From Leptospira sp. (GTDB lineage Bacteria; Spirochaetota; Leptospiria; Leptospirales; Leptospiraceae), in NCBI GenBank assembly GCA_016742255.1, contig JACVCB010000050.1, positions 1 to 13,376 of the forward strand: a stretch of 13,376 nt of DNA, written 5' to 3'. The position numbers and the translations under genes were made by a program. Below are positions 1-6,305 of the stretch, piece by piece; position 1 is the stretch's first letter; every line of letters starts with the position of its first letter. The notes below the pieces were generated by a model. It ran no database searches. It was not told the DNA's origin and saw only the letters and a program-made list of their open reading frames with translations.

Positions 1-95
1 CCTGAATGGTCATGGTCTTCTGCGGAAAGTGTTGATAAAATTCCAGAAACAGCTACTGCCATTCCTGCTTTTTGTAATAATTCTTTGCGATTCAT
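1..95 (-). CDS. N-terminal fragment of exported His-rich protein, possibly copper-storage (Csp-like)
   Basis: Only the first 31 codons lie in the window; the gene runs off the left edge. Seen: an ATG at 95, preceded by a good ribosome-binding site (AGAAGGA at 109-103, 7-base spacer). The product has a charged start MNRKELLQK, a hydrophobic stretch AGMAVAVSGILSTLSA (residues 10-25) that reads as a signal peptide, then EDHDHS, the start of a His/Asp-rich mature N-terminus. The N-RK-x-LL-x-K pattern is like a twin-arginine signal with the second Arg replaced by Lys. Known: exported four-helix-bundle copper-storage proteins (Csp1) carry Tat signals followed by Cys/His-rich helices. Inference: this could be such a protein, because the gene upstream also encodes a small Cys-rich exported protein. 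No Cys-rich helix is visible yet, so another exported His-rich protein is equally compatible with the fragment. Confidence 0.6.
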   Translation of the reverse strand, partial: MNRKELLQKAGMAVAVSGILSTLSAEDHDHS

Positions 96-163
96 ATTTT
101 AATCCTTCTAACGTTATTGTAATCATTCGAAATCGGTTCACCTCATTCCCAGGTGTGCCTTTC

Positions 164-541
164 TCAAATCAGAAGGTGGATCGTTCGAATGGGAGTATGA
201 GGAGGGAGTCTGTGTTGTGATCTGGCAATCCAAATCTCGGTTGGATTCGGTTTTAATAAGGATACAGACGATTTATGGGAATCTGACCAAACAACGAATG
301 TGACAAAGGGTTTGCCGATGGAAAGATCCGAATCAGGAGAAGATTGGAGTGATTCTAAAACAATCGGACAATCACAATTGTCTTTTTTTTCCGATTCACC
401 TGCTTGTGTTTGGTGGCAAGGAGGGAGTGATGATTTTTGAACGAAGGATTCAGGAGACAAACATACCCCAAATAGGGACGATTTGCACCCTAAATAGAGT
501 AAAAACAGCAGTATGAACCCTAAACTCGCCTTCCGTTTCAT
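164..541 (-). CDS. small Cys/His-containing probable lipoprotein, function unknown (metal-linked?)
   Basis: Predicted product of 125 residues. Seen: a basic start MKRK, a hydrophobic core (residues 7-17) and a possible lipobox LYLGC with Cys19, followed by more cysteines at 27, 42, 56 and 58. The motifs PPCHQ (40-44) and NCDCP (55-59) resemble the metal-ligand clusters of small periplasmic proteins found beside copper genes. The rest has no recognised domain and becomes rich in Pro, His and Arg at the C-terminus. The ribosome-binding site is weak (GGGA about 8 bases before the ATG). It lies 50 bases after the TraB-like gene and 68 bases before the next exported His-rich protein, all on the minus strand, so the three could be one transcript. 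Inference: an outer- or inner-membrane-anchored protein involved in metal binding. Reading-frame reality is supported by the signal sequence and context, not by a family match. If the lipobox is not used, a plain signal peptide is the alternative. Confidence 0.6.
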   Translation of the reverse strand: MKRKASLGFILLFLLYLGCKSSLFGVCLSPESFVQKSSLPPCHQTQAGESEKKDNCDCPIVLESLQSSPDSDLSIGKPFVTFVVWSDSHKSSVSLLKPNPTEIWIARSQHRLPPHTPIRTIHLLI

Positions 542-591
542 TGTTGTTTCCCAGTTATTAGACGAAGAAGCCTTTCGATCAGATTACCAGT

Positions 592-1815
592 TCAAAATAA
601 ATTCTTCAAGCCTTTTCCTGCGACAATAAAGGTTCCAATTGTGGACCCAAATTGGGGGAGGAAAAAAACCAAAAAGATATGCAAAACTCGATTTTTCCAA
701 AACCCTTGAAAGGTTTCTGAATCTTCTGCAATTCTTTCAAAGTCTTCTACAAGTGGTTTTCGTAAATAGGACTCGGATAAGGCACTCACCCAACCTGCTT
801 TAAAAATAGGAACAAAGGTTCCGATAGGTGCCGTAATGAAAGCAAGCAAAATGGAAATGGGGTGTGCCCATGCGATGAGAGCTCCGAGGGCAGCAAGTCC
901 CCCTTTGATGTAAATGAGTTTAGAAAACAAATCCAAACCCGCTTCCCCTCCTTGGCTCCAAGTGGTATATCCAATGAGACCAGCAAAAAACACAGGGTAG
1001 ATGATTAGACTCAAACTATCCCAAAGATTTGGTTTGGGTACTTCGTCTAACACAGATAAGTCATTTTGTAAATCAATATTCCTCTCGATCCCAGCGAGGT
1101 GGCCTGCTCCCACAACAGCTACCACTTTTTTCACCTTTTTGTCTAAGGTAGAAACGCGGATTTTTTCCGCTAAGTATACATCCCTTTCATCAATGATAAC
1201 ATTTTTGATAGATTCATATTTTTTAGGAATTTGTGAGAACAAATCTTTTAGGATATCATCCGATTTCATCTCTTCAATCTTTTCGTCAGAAACATCTTCT
1301 TTGACAAGTAATGATGCAAGTAAGGCACTAAAGAGATACATCTTAGAAAAAAATCCAACATTGCCCCACGAACGTTTGAGAGTGGTTTGGATTTCTCGGT
1401 CAACAGGAAGGACGGGTTTTTTGAGTGATCTTCCAAGAGAGATCGCTTTCCGCATCTCATCTCCTGGTTTGATATCTTGGTTTCCCATTTTTTTCTGAAA
1501 CGAGGAAAGGATGAGGCTCGAAAGTAATAACCACATCTTTCGTTCTTTGAACACTTTAAAAATATCTAATTTTTTAAGATAGTCTGGGTCTTCCACAGAC
1601 TTCATTCGTGATTCACATAACTCAACACAAATGACATCTGGTTTGATACTTTGGATCAGTTTTTCAACTTCTTCCACACTTTGTTTTGATATGTGGGCAG
1701 TTCCTAAAATATGGACTTCTGTTTTGTCAATGGTTTTAAATAGGTAAGGTTCTTTTGTTTTGAAACCTTTTTTGGTAGATTTTCTTGGTGGAGTAGTTTT
1801 TTTGATTGAACGCAT
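592..1815 (-). CDS. TraB/PrgY/Tiki-superfamily membrane protein
   Basis: A 407-residue protein of the TraB family, typical length for bacterial and archaeal members with a C-terminal membrane part. Seen: the first GxxH motif in ILGTAH (36-41), the acidic motif VELCESR (64-70), PVDREIQTT (137-145), DERDVYLAEKI (209-219) and the second GxxH motif in VVGAGH (234-239). These are the conserved blocks of the superfamily, which includes Enterococcus PrgY/TraB, and the Wnt-cleaving metalloprotease Tiki. From about residue 266 there are roughly four hydrophobic segments (about 267-283, 302-316, 320-337, 377-398). The N-terminus is Lys/Arg-rich with no signal peptide. Known: PrgY reduces pheromone activity; Tiki is a metal-dependent protease. 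The bacterial chromosomal homologues have no settled role. The gene starts 60 bases from divergent cheD. No clear Shine-Dalgarno precedes the ATG, so the exact start is less sure than the identity; the next Met (71) would remove the first GxxH motif and is excluded. Confidence 0.92.
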   Translation of the reverse strand: MRSIKKTTPPRKSTKKGFKTKEPYLFKTIDKTEVHILGTAHISKQSVEEVEKLIQSIKPDVICVELCESRMKSVEDPDYLKKLDIFKVFKERKMWLLLSSLILSSFQKKMGNQDIKPGDEMRKAISLGRSLKKPVLPVDREIQTTLKRSWGNVGFFSKMYLFSALLASLLVKEDVSDEKIEEMKSDDILKDLFSQIPKKYESIKNVIIDERDVYLAEKIRVSTLDKKVKKVVAVVGAGHLAGIERNIDLQNDLSVLDEVPKPNLWDSLSLIIYPVFFAGLIGYTTWSQGGEAGLDLFSKLIYIKGGLAALGALIAWAHPISILLAFITAPIGTFVPIFKAGWVSALSESYLRKPLVEDFERIAEDSETFQGFWKNRVLHIFLVFFLPQFGSTIGTFIVAGKGLKNLF

Positions 1816-1832
1816 ACTGAGAAGTGACTATC

Positions 1833-1839
1833 TATTATA
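1833..1839. promoter_or_regulatory. possible shared -10 element for divergent traB-like gene and cheD
   Basis: The 60-base region between the two divergent start codons contains TATTATA. Read on the minus strand it gives a perfect TATAAT (1839-1834), placed 18 bases before the TraB-like ATG. Read on the plus strand it gives TATTAT (1833-1838, five of six matches), 37 bases before the cheD ATG. Neither direction has a convincing -35 hexamer at 16-18 bases. If used, the minus transcript would have a leader of only about 12 bases, which fits the absence of a Shine-Dalgarno there. This is pattern matching in AT-rich DNA and stays tentative. Confidence 0.35.
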
Positions 1840-1875
1840 CCTAAATAACGGTTCCTCTCTCTAGAAACAAGTAGA

Positions 1876-2379
1876 ATGTCTATAAAATCCAAAATCATCA
1901 ATGTGGGAATTGCTGACATTAAGGTCGGAAAAGATACGGATGTACTCCGGACTACATTGGGTTCCTGCATTGGAATCGTCTTGTATGACCCCGACCAAAA
2001 AATTGGTGCCATTTCACACATCATGCTCGCAAAAGATCCAACAGGAAAAGACATGAGTAAGTTTCCTCACAAATATGGTGAAACAGCACTTCCAATTCTC
2101 ATTGATATGATGAAAAAGGAAGGATCAAACATTGGGCAATATTCTTGCCGAATTTTTGGTGGAGCTTCCATGTTCAAAGGAATCAATTCCCAATTCTTAC
2201 AAAATATTGGGGAACAGAACATTCTCATCGTCAGAAAGTTTATGGAAGAGAAAAAAATCCCAATCATTGTGGAAGATGTAGCTGGTAACGAGGGAAGAAC
2301 CATCAGCCTCTACTGCGATGACGGTCGCGTTTTGCTAAAAAAAGCTGGTATGGAAAAATACCTTTATAAGGTGCGTTAG
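1876..2379 (+). CDS. cheD: chemoreceptor glutamine deamidase CheD
   Basis: A 167-residue CheD, normal length. CheD deamidates specific glutamines to glutamates in methyl-accepting chemotaxis receptors in the cytoplasm, and in Bacillus it also binds CheC and the receptors in an adaptation loop. Seen: the catalytic-Cys block [10 protein letters not shown] (25-34, Cys31 with the preceding Thr26/27), the partner His in ISHIML (46-51, His48), [12 protein letters not shown] (65-76), FGGASMF (94-100) and IGEQNI (111-116), all diagnostic of the family. Catalytic Cys-His-Thr residues are therefore all present. No other chemotaxis gene is in the window, so this is an orphan locus. It is followed after 5 bases by an HDOD gene, which suggests translational coupling. 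There is no strong ribosome-binding site before the ATG, but the start gives the standard N-terminus. Confidence 0.95.
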   Translation: MSIKSKIINVGIADIKVGKDTDVLRTTLGSCIGIVLYDPDQKIGAISHIMLAKDPTGKDMSKFPHKYGETALPILIDMMKKEGSNIGQYSCRIFGGASMFKGINSQFLQNIGEQNILIVRKFMEEKKIPIIVEDVAGNEGRTISLYCDDGRVLLKKAGMEKYLYKVR

Positions 2380-2384
2380 GCGAT

Positions 2385-3239
2385 ATGCTAAAATCAAAAG
2401 TTGATGAAGTATTACAAGACGTAAATAAATTACCGGCCATTTCATCGGTTGTATCCAAAGTATTGGAAAAATTACAAAAACCCGATGTCAACATTGCTGA
2501 CTTAGCTCAAGAAATTTCTAAAGACCCAGCCATTACTGCCAATGTAATCAAACTTTCAAACTCGGCTTACTACCGAGCTTCCAAACCGATCCGCACTGTC
2601 CAAGAAGCTTTGATGACATTAGGGATCAAAACGGTAAAAGAAATTGTACTCCTTACTGCTGCAAAGGGAATCCTTGCACAAGACTTAAACAGTTACCAAT
2701 TGGAAGCTGCACAATTATGGACGGCATCCTTACTTGTCGCAGAACTATCTAGTAAAATCGTCCAACACAAAAAACTAAAAATCGATAAAGACTTAGCCTT
2801 TACTTCAGGTCTTTTGTGTAGTGTTGGCAAAATTGTCCTCGCTCAGTTTTTTAGTTCTGTGATGATGCAAATCAAAACAGACCTCAAGGACAACCAAGAA
2901 CCATTCCCTGCATTAGAAAAAAAATACTTCGGTTACACACACATGGAAGTTTCCGAAACACTTTTAAAACGTTGGAACTTCCCTGTTGACCTTACGGATG
3001 TTGTGGCAAACTACCTCACTCCTGAAAATTCAAAAGTAAACCCACTCCTCACTTCAGTTGTGCATATAGCAAGTATCCTCATTGTAGTATCAGGGATTGG
3101 GATCGATATCGGTGGAGAATCAGTTCCGATCTCACCTTTTGCTCTCAGCCAAACAGGTGTTACCGATGCAGATATCGAAACATATTTTGTCCATATTCCT
3201 GACTTACAAGCAGGTCTAGCCGATTTGTTAAATGTTTAG
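2385..3239 (+). CDS. HDOD-domain signalling protein with degenerate HD dyad
   Basis: A 284-residue protein that is almost entirely one HDOD domain. Seen: an N-terminal helix with NKLPAIS (14-20), SKDPAITANVIKLSNSAYY (45-63), the typical opening block of the family, then a segment about 137-152 where true HD hydrolases have LLHDIGK but this protein reads LLCSVGK (143-149). Next come GYTHMEVSETLLKRW (183-197) and a C-terminal helical part to residue 284. Loss of His-Asp means no HD phosphohydrolase activity is expected, as known for many HDOD proteins, which act by protein contacts in regulation. No membrane segment, GGDEF, EAL or receiver domain is fused to it. The ATG is 5 bases after cheD; the sequence AGG that could serve as ribosome-binding site overlaps the cheD stop codon, with AAGGTG (2368-2373) as a second option. 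Inference: it works in the same chemotaxis/motility signalling context as CheD. Confidence 0.93.
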   Translation: MLKSKVDEVLQDVNKLPAISSVVSKVLEKLQKPDVNIADLAQEISKDPAITANVIKLSNSAYYRASKPIRTVQEALMTLGIKTVKEIVLLTAAKGILAQDLNSYQLEAAQLWTASLLVAELSSKIVQHKKLKIDKDLAFTSGLLCSVGKIVLAQFFSSVMMQIKTDLKDNQEPFPALEKKYFGYTHMEVSETLLKRWNFPVDLTDVVANYLTPENSKVNPLLTSVVHIASILIVVSGIGIDIGGESVPISPFALSQTGVTDADIETYFVHIPDLQAGLADLLNV

Positions 3240-3263
3240 AACAAACTAAGGATTTACTCTTAG

Positions 3264-3800
3264 ATGAACATCATACTCATTGGGGCAAGAGGAGCGGGGA
3301 AATCAAAAGTTTCACGTTCTTTATCAAAACAAACAGAAATTCCAGTGGTGTCAACAGATTCCATCGCAGTTTATGAAGCTGGTGGTATTCCTATTCCTAA
3401 GTTTGTCGAAGAAAACGGCTGGAAGGTATTTCGTGAATTAGAATATTCTATTTTGCAAAAACTACAAAATGCAAATGGTATCATTTTAGATTGTGGTGGT
3501 GGAATCTTATTTGATTTGGATGATTTGGGGAACGAAGTTGTTAGCCAAAGAAAGTTGGACCTATTGCGGAAAATTGGTAGGATTGTTTACCTAGAACGCG
3601 GCATTGAAGAACTAGTAGAAAAGGTAAAAGGGGATAAAACAAGGCCCGACCTTTCGAAAGTGACATCGTATCGCACCATTTTAGAAAAACGCCTACCTAT
3701 TTACCAGGAAGCGGCACACTTCAAACTGAATTTATCCAAACTTTCGAAAGAGGAAGCAGTGGAACGGATCTTAGACTGGCTCGGACTCAAATCCAAATAA
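3264..3800 (+). CDS. aroK: shikimate kinase
   Basis: A 178-residue shikimate kinase, usual length. It phosphorylates shikimate at O3 with ATP, the fifth step of chorismate synthesis. Seen: Walker A GARGAGKS (7-14, Lys13), Asp32 in the shikimate-binding position, FRELE (56-60, Arg57 and Glu60), the GGG loop (78-80), the lid arginine in TRPDL (126-130, Arg127) and RLPIYQEAA (143-151, Arg143). One departure: the first Asp of the usual D-x-D pair, associated with magnesium coordination, is Ser30 here (S-T-D). The rest of the active site is intact, so activity is likely. The gene follows the HDOD gene by 24 bases with AAGGA (3248-3252) upstream, and probably shares its transcript. No aro neighbours are present. 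A different small-metabolite kinase of the same fold is the alternative, but the FRxxE, GGG and RLPIY motifs favour AroK. Confidence 0.9.
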   Translation: MNIILIGARGAGKSKVSRSLSKQTEIPVVSTDSIAVYEAGGIPIPKFVEENGWKVFRELEYSILQKLQNANGIILDCGGGILFDLDDLGNEVVSQRKLDLLRKIGRIVYLERGIEELVEKVKGDKTRPDLSKVTSYRTILEKRLPIYQEAAHFKLNLSKLSKEEAVERILDWLGLKSK

Positions 3801-3819
3801 AGGAAAGAGGTGTTGTCGG

Positions 3820-3854
3820 TGATAAACATTGCGCTTATCAGGTTAAAAATTTTT
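3820..3854 (+). terminator. weak candidate terminator after aroK
   Basis: Twenty bases after the aroK stop there is a perfect 6-base inverted repeat TGATAA (3820-3825) and TTATCA (3835-3840) around a 9-base loop. Nine bases further on is a run of five T (3850-3854). The stem is AT-rich and the T-run is separated from it, so this is a poor match to an intrinsic terminator. The position between convergent genes is what makes it worth listing. Confidence 0.25.
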
Positions 3855-3925
3855 AGTCGTCCGAATGACAGATAACTTTTGGTACGGTTCGGTAATCGCA
3901 AAAAAAAATTGATTCCAAGATTCAG

Positions 3926-3940
3926 GTAAGCCGAGCTTAC
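3926..3940. terminator. hairpin between convergent genes, possible bidirectional terminator
   Basis: A perfect 6-base stem GTAAGC (3926-3931) and GCTTAC (3935-3940) closes a 3-base loop CGA. It begins 5 bases after the stop codon of the minus-strand TPM gene, reading leftward. On the minus strand a run of nine T lies downstream at 3908-3900, about 17 bases past the stem; on the plus strand only TTT follows directly. The hairpin is clear in the sequence; its function as a terminator is inferred. Confidence 0.4.
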
Positions 3941-3945
3941 TTTCA

Positions 3946-4896
3946 TTACCAACTTCCACTTGATCCCCCACCTCCAAAACTTCCACCTCCTCCACTGAAT
4001 CCACCACCCGAACCTCCTGATGACCCACTCCCACTACTTCCAGAAAATCCACCAGATGAAAAAAATACATTGTCTGTTACCTTCGATGCAATGTGTTTTA
4101 CCCATTTCACTTTATCCCTTGTGAGTCGTACAAAAACAAAACCGAATCCATAAACCAAATTACAAAATAGCCAAGCAGAATAACCAAAGAACATAGTTGG
4201 AACCCATTGGAAGAATACCAATATGAAAAAGAACATACCAATTCCTTCCGCTTCATAATGAAAGGCCGAAATAAAAGCGAATAAAAACAAAACACCTATA
4301 AACAAACAACCTAGTGGGTATAAAAACCAATTTCCTTGGAAATCAAAACCTCGAAAGGATTTGAATTTTTGAAATAAGGATGGTTCTTCTGGAGTGACTC
4401 CAACTGTTGCGGTTTGTAACAACTGTTCCAATCCCAATCGTATCCCTGTTGGGTAATCTCCTTTTCTGAAATGAGGGATCATCGTATCATAGATGATTCG
4501 TTTGCAATATACATCAGTGAGAACACCTTCTAAACCATAACCAACTTCAATCCGTACTTTTCTGTCATCAGTCGCAAGTAAAACTAGGACTCCATTATCC
4601 AAACCTTCCCTACCAAGTTTCCAGTTTTCCGCCACTTTTAAGCTATACTCTTCTAAGATCTCACCTTCGAGAGAATGTACGACAAGGATCGCCACTTGGT
4701 TTGAAGTTTGTTTTTCGTGTTCGGCAAGGATTATTTCCCACTCCAAAGCCACATCTTTAGGGATTGTTCCTTCTTCAAAAGTAACTCTCGATTCTAATTT
4801 AGGAATCTCTTTTGCGAGTAATCTGGAATGATAAGGAAGGAGATACAAAGATCCGAGTACGATCCAGACGGATATAAATCTGATTTTCATTGGCAT
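3946..4896 (-). CDS. TPM-domain membrane protein with Gly/Ser-rich tail
   Basis: A membrane-anchored protein of the TPM family (316 residues from the ATG at 4896; 314 from the ATG at 4890). Seen, numbered from 4896: signal or anchor segment about 6-20; the TPM domain about 34-165 with ENWKLGREGLDNGVLVLLAT (90-109), EVGYGLEGVLTD (117-128) and FRKGDYPTGIRLGLEQLL (143-160), the best-conserved signature; hydrophobic segments about 190-213 and 218-240, plus 240-257; and a tail of about 36 residues made almost wholly of Gly, Ser and Phe ending GSW, as in many family members. Known: TPM proteins include plant TLP18.3, with phosphatase activity and a role in photosystem II repair; bacterial members have unsettled roles at the membrane. 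The frame is open to an ATG at 4977, but that start would overlap the divergent gene and bury the signal peptide, so I reject it. No clear ribosome-binding site decides between 4896 and 4890. Confidence 0.88.
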   Translation of the reverse strand: MPMKIRFISVWIVLGSLYLLPYHSRLLAKEIPKLESRVTFEEGTIPKDVALEWEIILAEHEKQTSNQVAILVVHSLEGEILEEYSLKVAENWKLGREGLDNGVLVLLATDDRKVRIEVGYGLEGVLTDVYCKRIIYDTMIPHFRKGDYPTGIRLGLEQLLQTATVGVTPEEPSLFQKFKSFRGFDFQGNWFLYPLGCLFIGVLFLFAFISAFHYEAEGIGMFFFILVFFQWVPTMFFGYSAWLFCNLVYGFGFVFVRLTRDKVKWVKHIASKVTDNVFFSSGGFSGSSGSGSSGGSGGGFSGGGGSFGGGGSSGSW

Positions 4897-4904
4897 AAGG
4901 TTAG

Positions 4905-4934
4905 TTGACAAATTCAAAAAAATCAAAGAGATTT
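4905..4934 (+). promoter_or_regulatory. possible promoter for the 4943 gene
   Basis: The 46-base divergent gap contains a perfect -35 hexamer TTGACA (4905-4910). Seventeen bases later stands GAGATT (4928-4933), a poor -10 match (three of six). If this promoter is used, transcription would begin almost at the GTG start codon at 4943, giving a nearly leaderless mRNA, which fits the absence of a well-placed Shine-Dalgarno. Evidence is only the hexamer and its position. Confidence 0.28.
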
Positions 4935-4942
4935 TTTCGCAC

Positions 4943-6130
4943 GTGGAAACAACATTTTTACAAAACTCAATTCTCATCCAAGGGGCAAATGTACATCCTT
5001 ACGTACTATTATTGGGAGCGATTGTTTGGGGGATTCTCTCTCTACTCGGGATCCTTTTTTGGAAACACCCCATGATCGGTAAAAAAGGGATTCTCTTTTC
5101 CCTTCTCACGTTTACCCCACTCAGTTTGGTTTGTGTGAAATCGTATCAGGAAACCAATTCGTTTTCCTACCATGTACAAGTGGACGGAGAATCGAAACAG
5201 GTTCGGTTTGGAGATACTCAAGGAATGAATGATTTGGAAATTCCTTTTTCCGATTGGGTTTCATACCAAATCCATTCTGATGCAGAATCCAAAAAAGATG
5301 GTTGGAAATACACGGATACTATTTATCTCAAACATAGGTTAGGTTTACTGATTCCGGTTTCGACCATTACAGTTAGAAAATACACGGACAAATCAAAAGA
5401 GTTTAGCCGTTACCTAGATTTAAACCGGGAACTAAAAAAATTCTTCCGATTTATACCACTCCCCATTGAAGATGAGTTAGGTGACTCATTTTCTGGGCTA
5501 CCCATCCCCTTAGATCCACCAAAGGCATTGGATTCGAATACATCACCTAACTTAGAATTTCTCCGTCCAAATTCGCTTTTCCCAATCCAATGGGAACATT
5601 CCATTTCGAATGCGAATTGGTTTTTTTCGTTTTGTTTACTTGCCGTTGGACATTTGGGACTTCTCATTTTACTTGCCAATCTTACGAACAAAGAGATGAG
5701 CAATATAAAAATGGGAGTTGTGATCCTTCTTGTGGGGTATTTATCCTTCGGAATCCAGTTTTACTATTGGATTGGAAAAAAAATGGGAATGTCTTATCAA
5801 ATTGAACGTTTGTCGGATGGTTATGCGTTATATGGAATCACAAAGAAGGGAAAAGAGAAATTACAAGAATGGAAACAAACCGAAGATTTGATGGTTCACC
5901 TAGAACTGCCCTCAAAATACATATGGGTCCAATCCCGAAAAAGTTACGAATCCACACGGTCGCTAGCAAAATCCCTTCTCGACCCGAATTCAGAACTAAC
6001 TTCCACATTGAACCATACGAAGGATCTGTTCACCTCTTCACAAGCACAGCGCTGGGATTTAAGCGATCTTCCTATGGAAGTTGCAGTTCGCTTCTTTCTT
6101 GTACTATGCCAAAGATTAGACTCAATATAA
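4943..6130 (+). CDS. four-helix membrane protein of unknown function
   Basis: I do not recognise this 395-residue protein. Seen: two hydrophobic segments near the N-terminus (about 20-40 and 48-65), a hydrophilic region of about 160 residues (66-224) with beta-like alternation (for example TITVRKYTDK, 141-150) and a Pro-rich part LPIPLDPPK (186-194), two further hydrophobic segments (about 225-246 and 257-277), and a hydrophilic C-terminal region of about 115 residues with YALYGITKKGKEKLQEW (294-310). A simple reading places both N- and C-termini and the middle loop on the same side of the membrane, but orientation is not determined here. The start is GTG; the next Met is at residue 44, inside the membrane region, so GTG is preferred. 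The gene is divergent from the TPM gene, separated by 46 bases, which hints at a shared envelope role. No catalytic motif was seen. Confidence 0.75.
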   Translation: METTFLQNSILIQGANVHPYVLLLGAIVWGILSLLGILFWKHPMIGKKGILFSLLTFTPLSLVCVKSYQETNSFSYHVQVDGESKQVRFGDTQGMNDLEIPFSDWVSYQIHSDAESKKDGWKYTDTIYLKHRLGLLIPVSTITVRKYTDKSKEFSRYLDLNRELKKFFRFIPLPIEDELGDSFSGLPIPLDPPKALDSNTSPNLEFLRPNSLFPIQWEHSISNANWFFSFCLLAVGHLGLLILLANLTNKEMSNIKMGVVILLVGYLSFGIQFYYWIGKKMGMSYQIERLSDGYALYGITKKGKEKLQEWKQTEDLMVHLELPSKYIWVQSRKSYESTRSLAKSLLDPNSELTSTLNHTKDLFTSSQAQRWDLSDLPMEVAVRFFLVLCQRLDSI

Positions 6131-6305
6131 TATTGCTATTTATATAATCCGATTTAATATATAGTACACTAAACGATCAAACAATAAGCATTTTTATGCC
6201 TTTGCTTTTGCCTAAAAATAAATCATTTTGCTGAAAACAAATTAATTGGACAGTACACCCAAATTCTAAAACAAGGTACAGTAATTGCTTTAGAGTAGGG
6301 TACGT
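6131..6305 (+). promoter_or_regulatory. AT-rich leader/regulatory region upstream of gltBD
   Basis: This 175-base gap should hold the gltBD promoter. Seen: TATAAT at 6143-6148, but no acceptable -35 at the right distance; a 4-base hairpin GCAT-TTTT-ATGC (6188-6199); the 7-mer AGTACAC twice (6163-6169 and 6252-6258), the first within a small inverted repeat TAGT-AC-ACTA (6162-6171); and a third GTACA at 6276-6280. TTGGAC (6246-6251) could be a -35, but no -10 follows at a suitable spacing. No sigma-54 signature (GG-N10-GC context) was found. AGGG (6297-6300) is the ribosome-binding site of gltB with a 5-base spacer. I cannot name a regulator. Confidence 0.35.

Noticed and set aside
29..220. 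A plus-strand open frame of 63 codons at the left edge
   Set aside because: It lies antisense to two minus-strand genes that have a signal peptide and a good ribosome-binding site; its own start has no supporting signal and its product shows no domain.
1001..1498. A 165-codon plus-strand frame
   Set aside because: It is antisense to the TraB-like gene, whose family motifs leave no doubt; the translation has the Ser/Thr-rich look of an antisense shadow.
4897..4977. Longer start (ATG at 4977) for the TPM protein
   Set aside because: It would overlap the divergent gene's start and place 27 extra residues before an evident signal/anchor segment, with no ribosome-binding site close to it.
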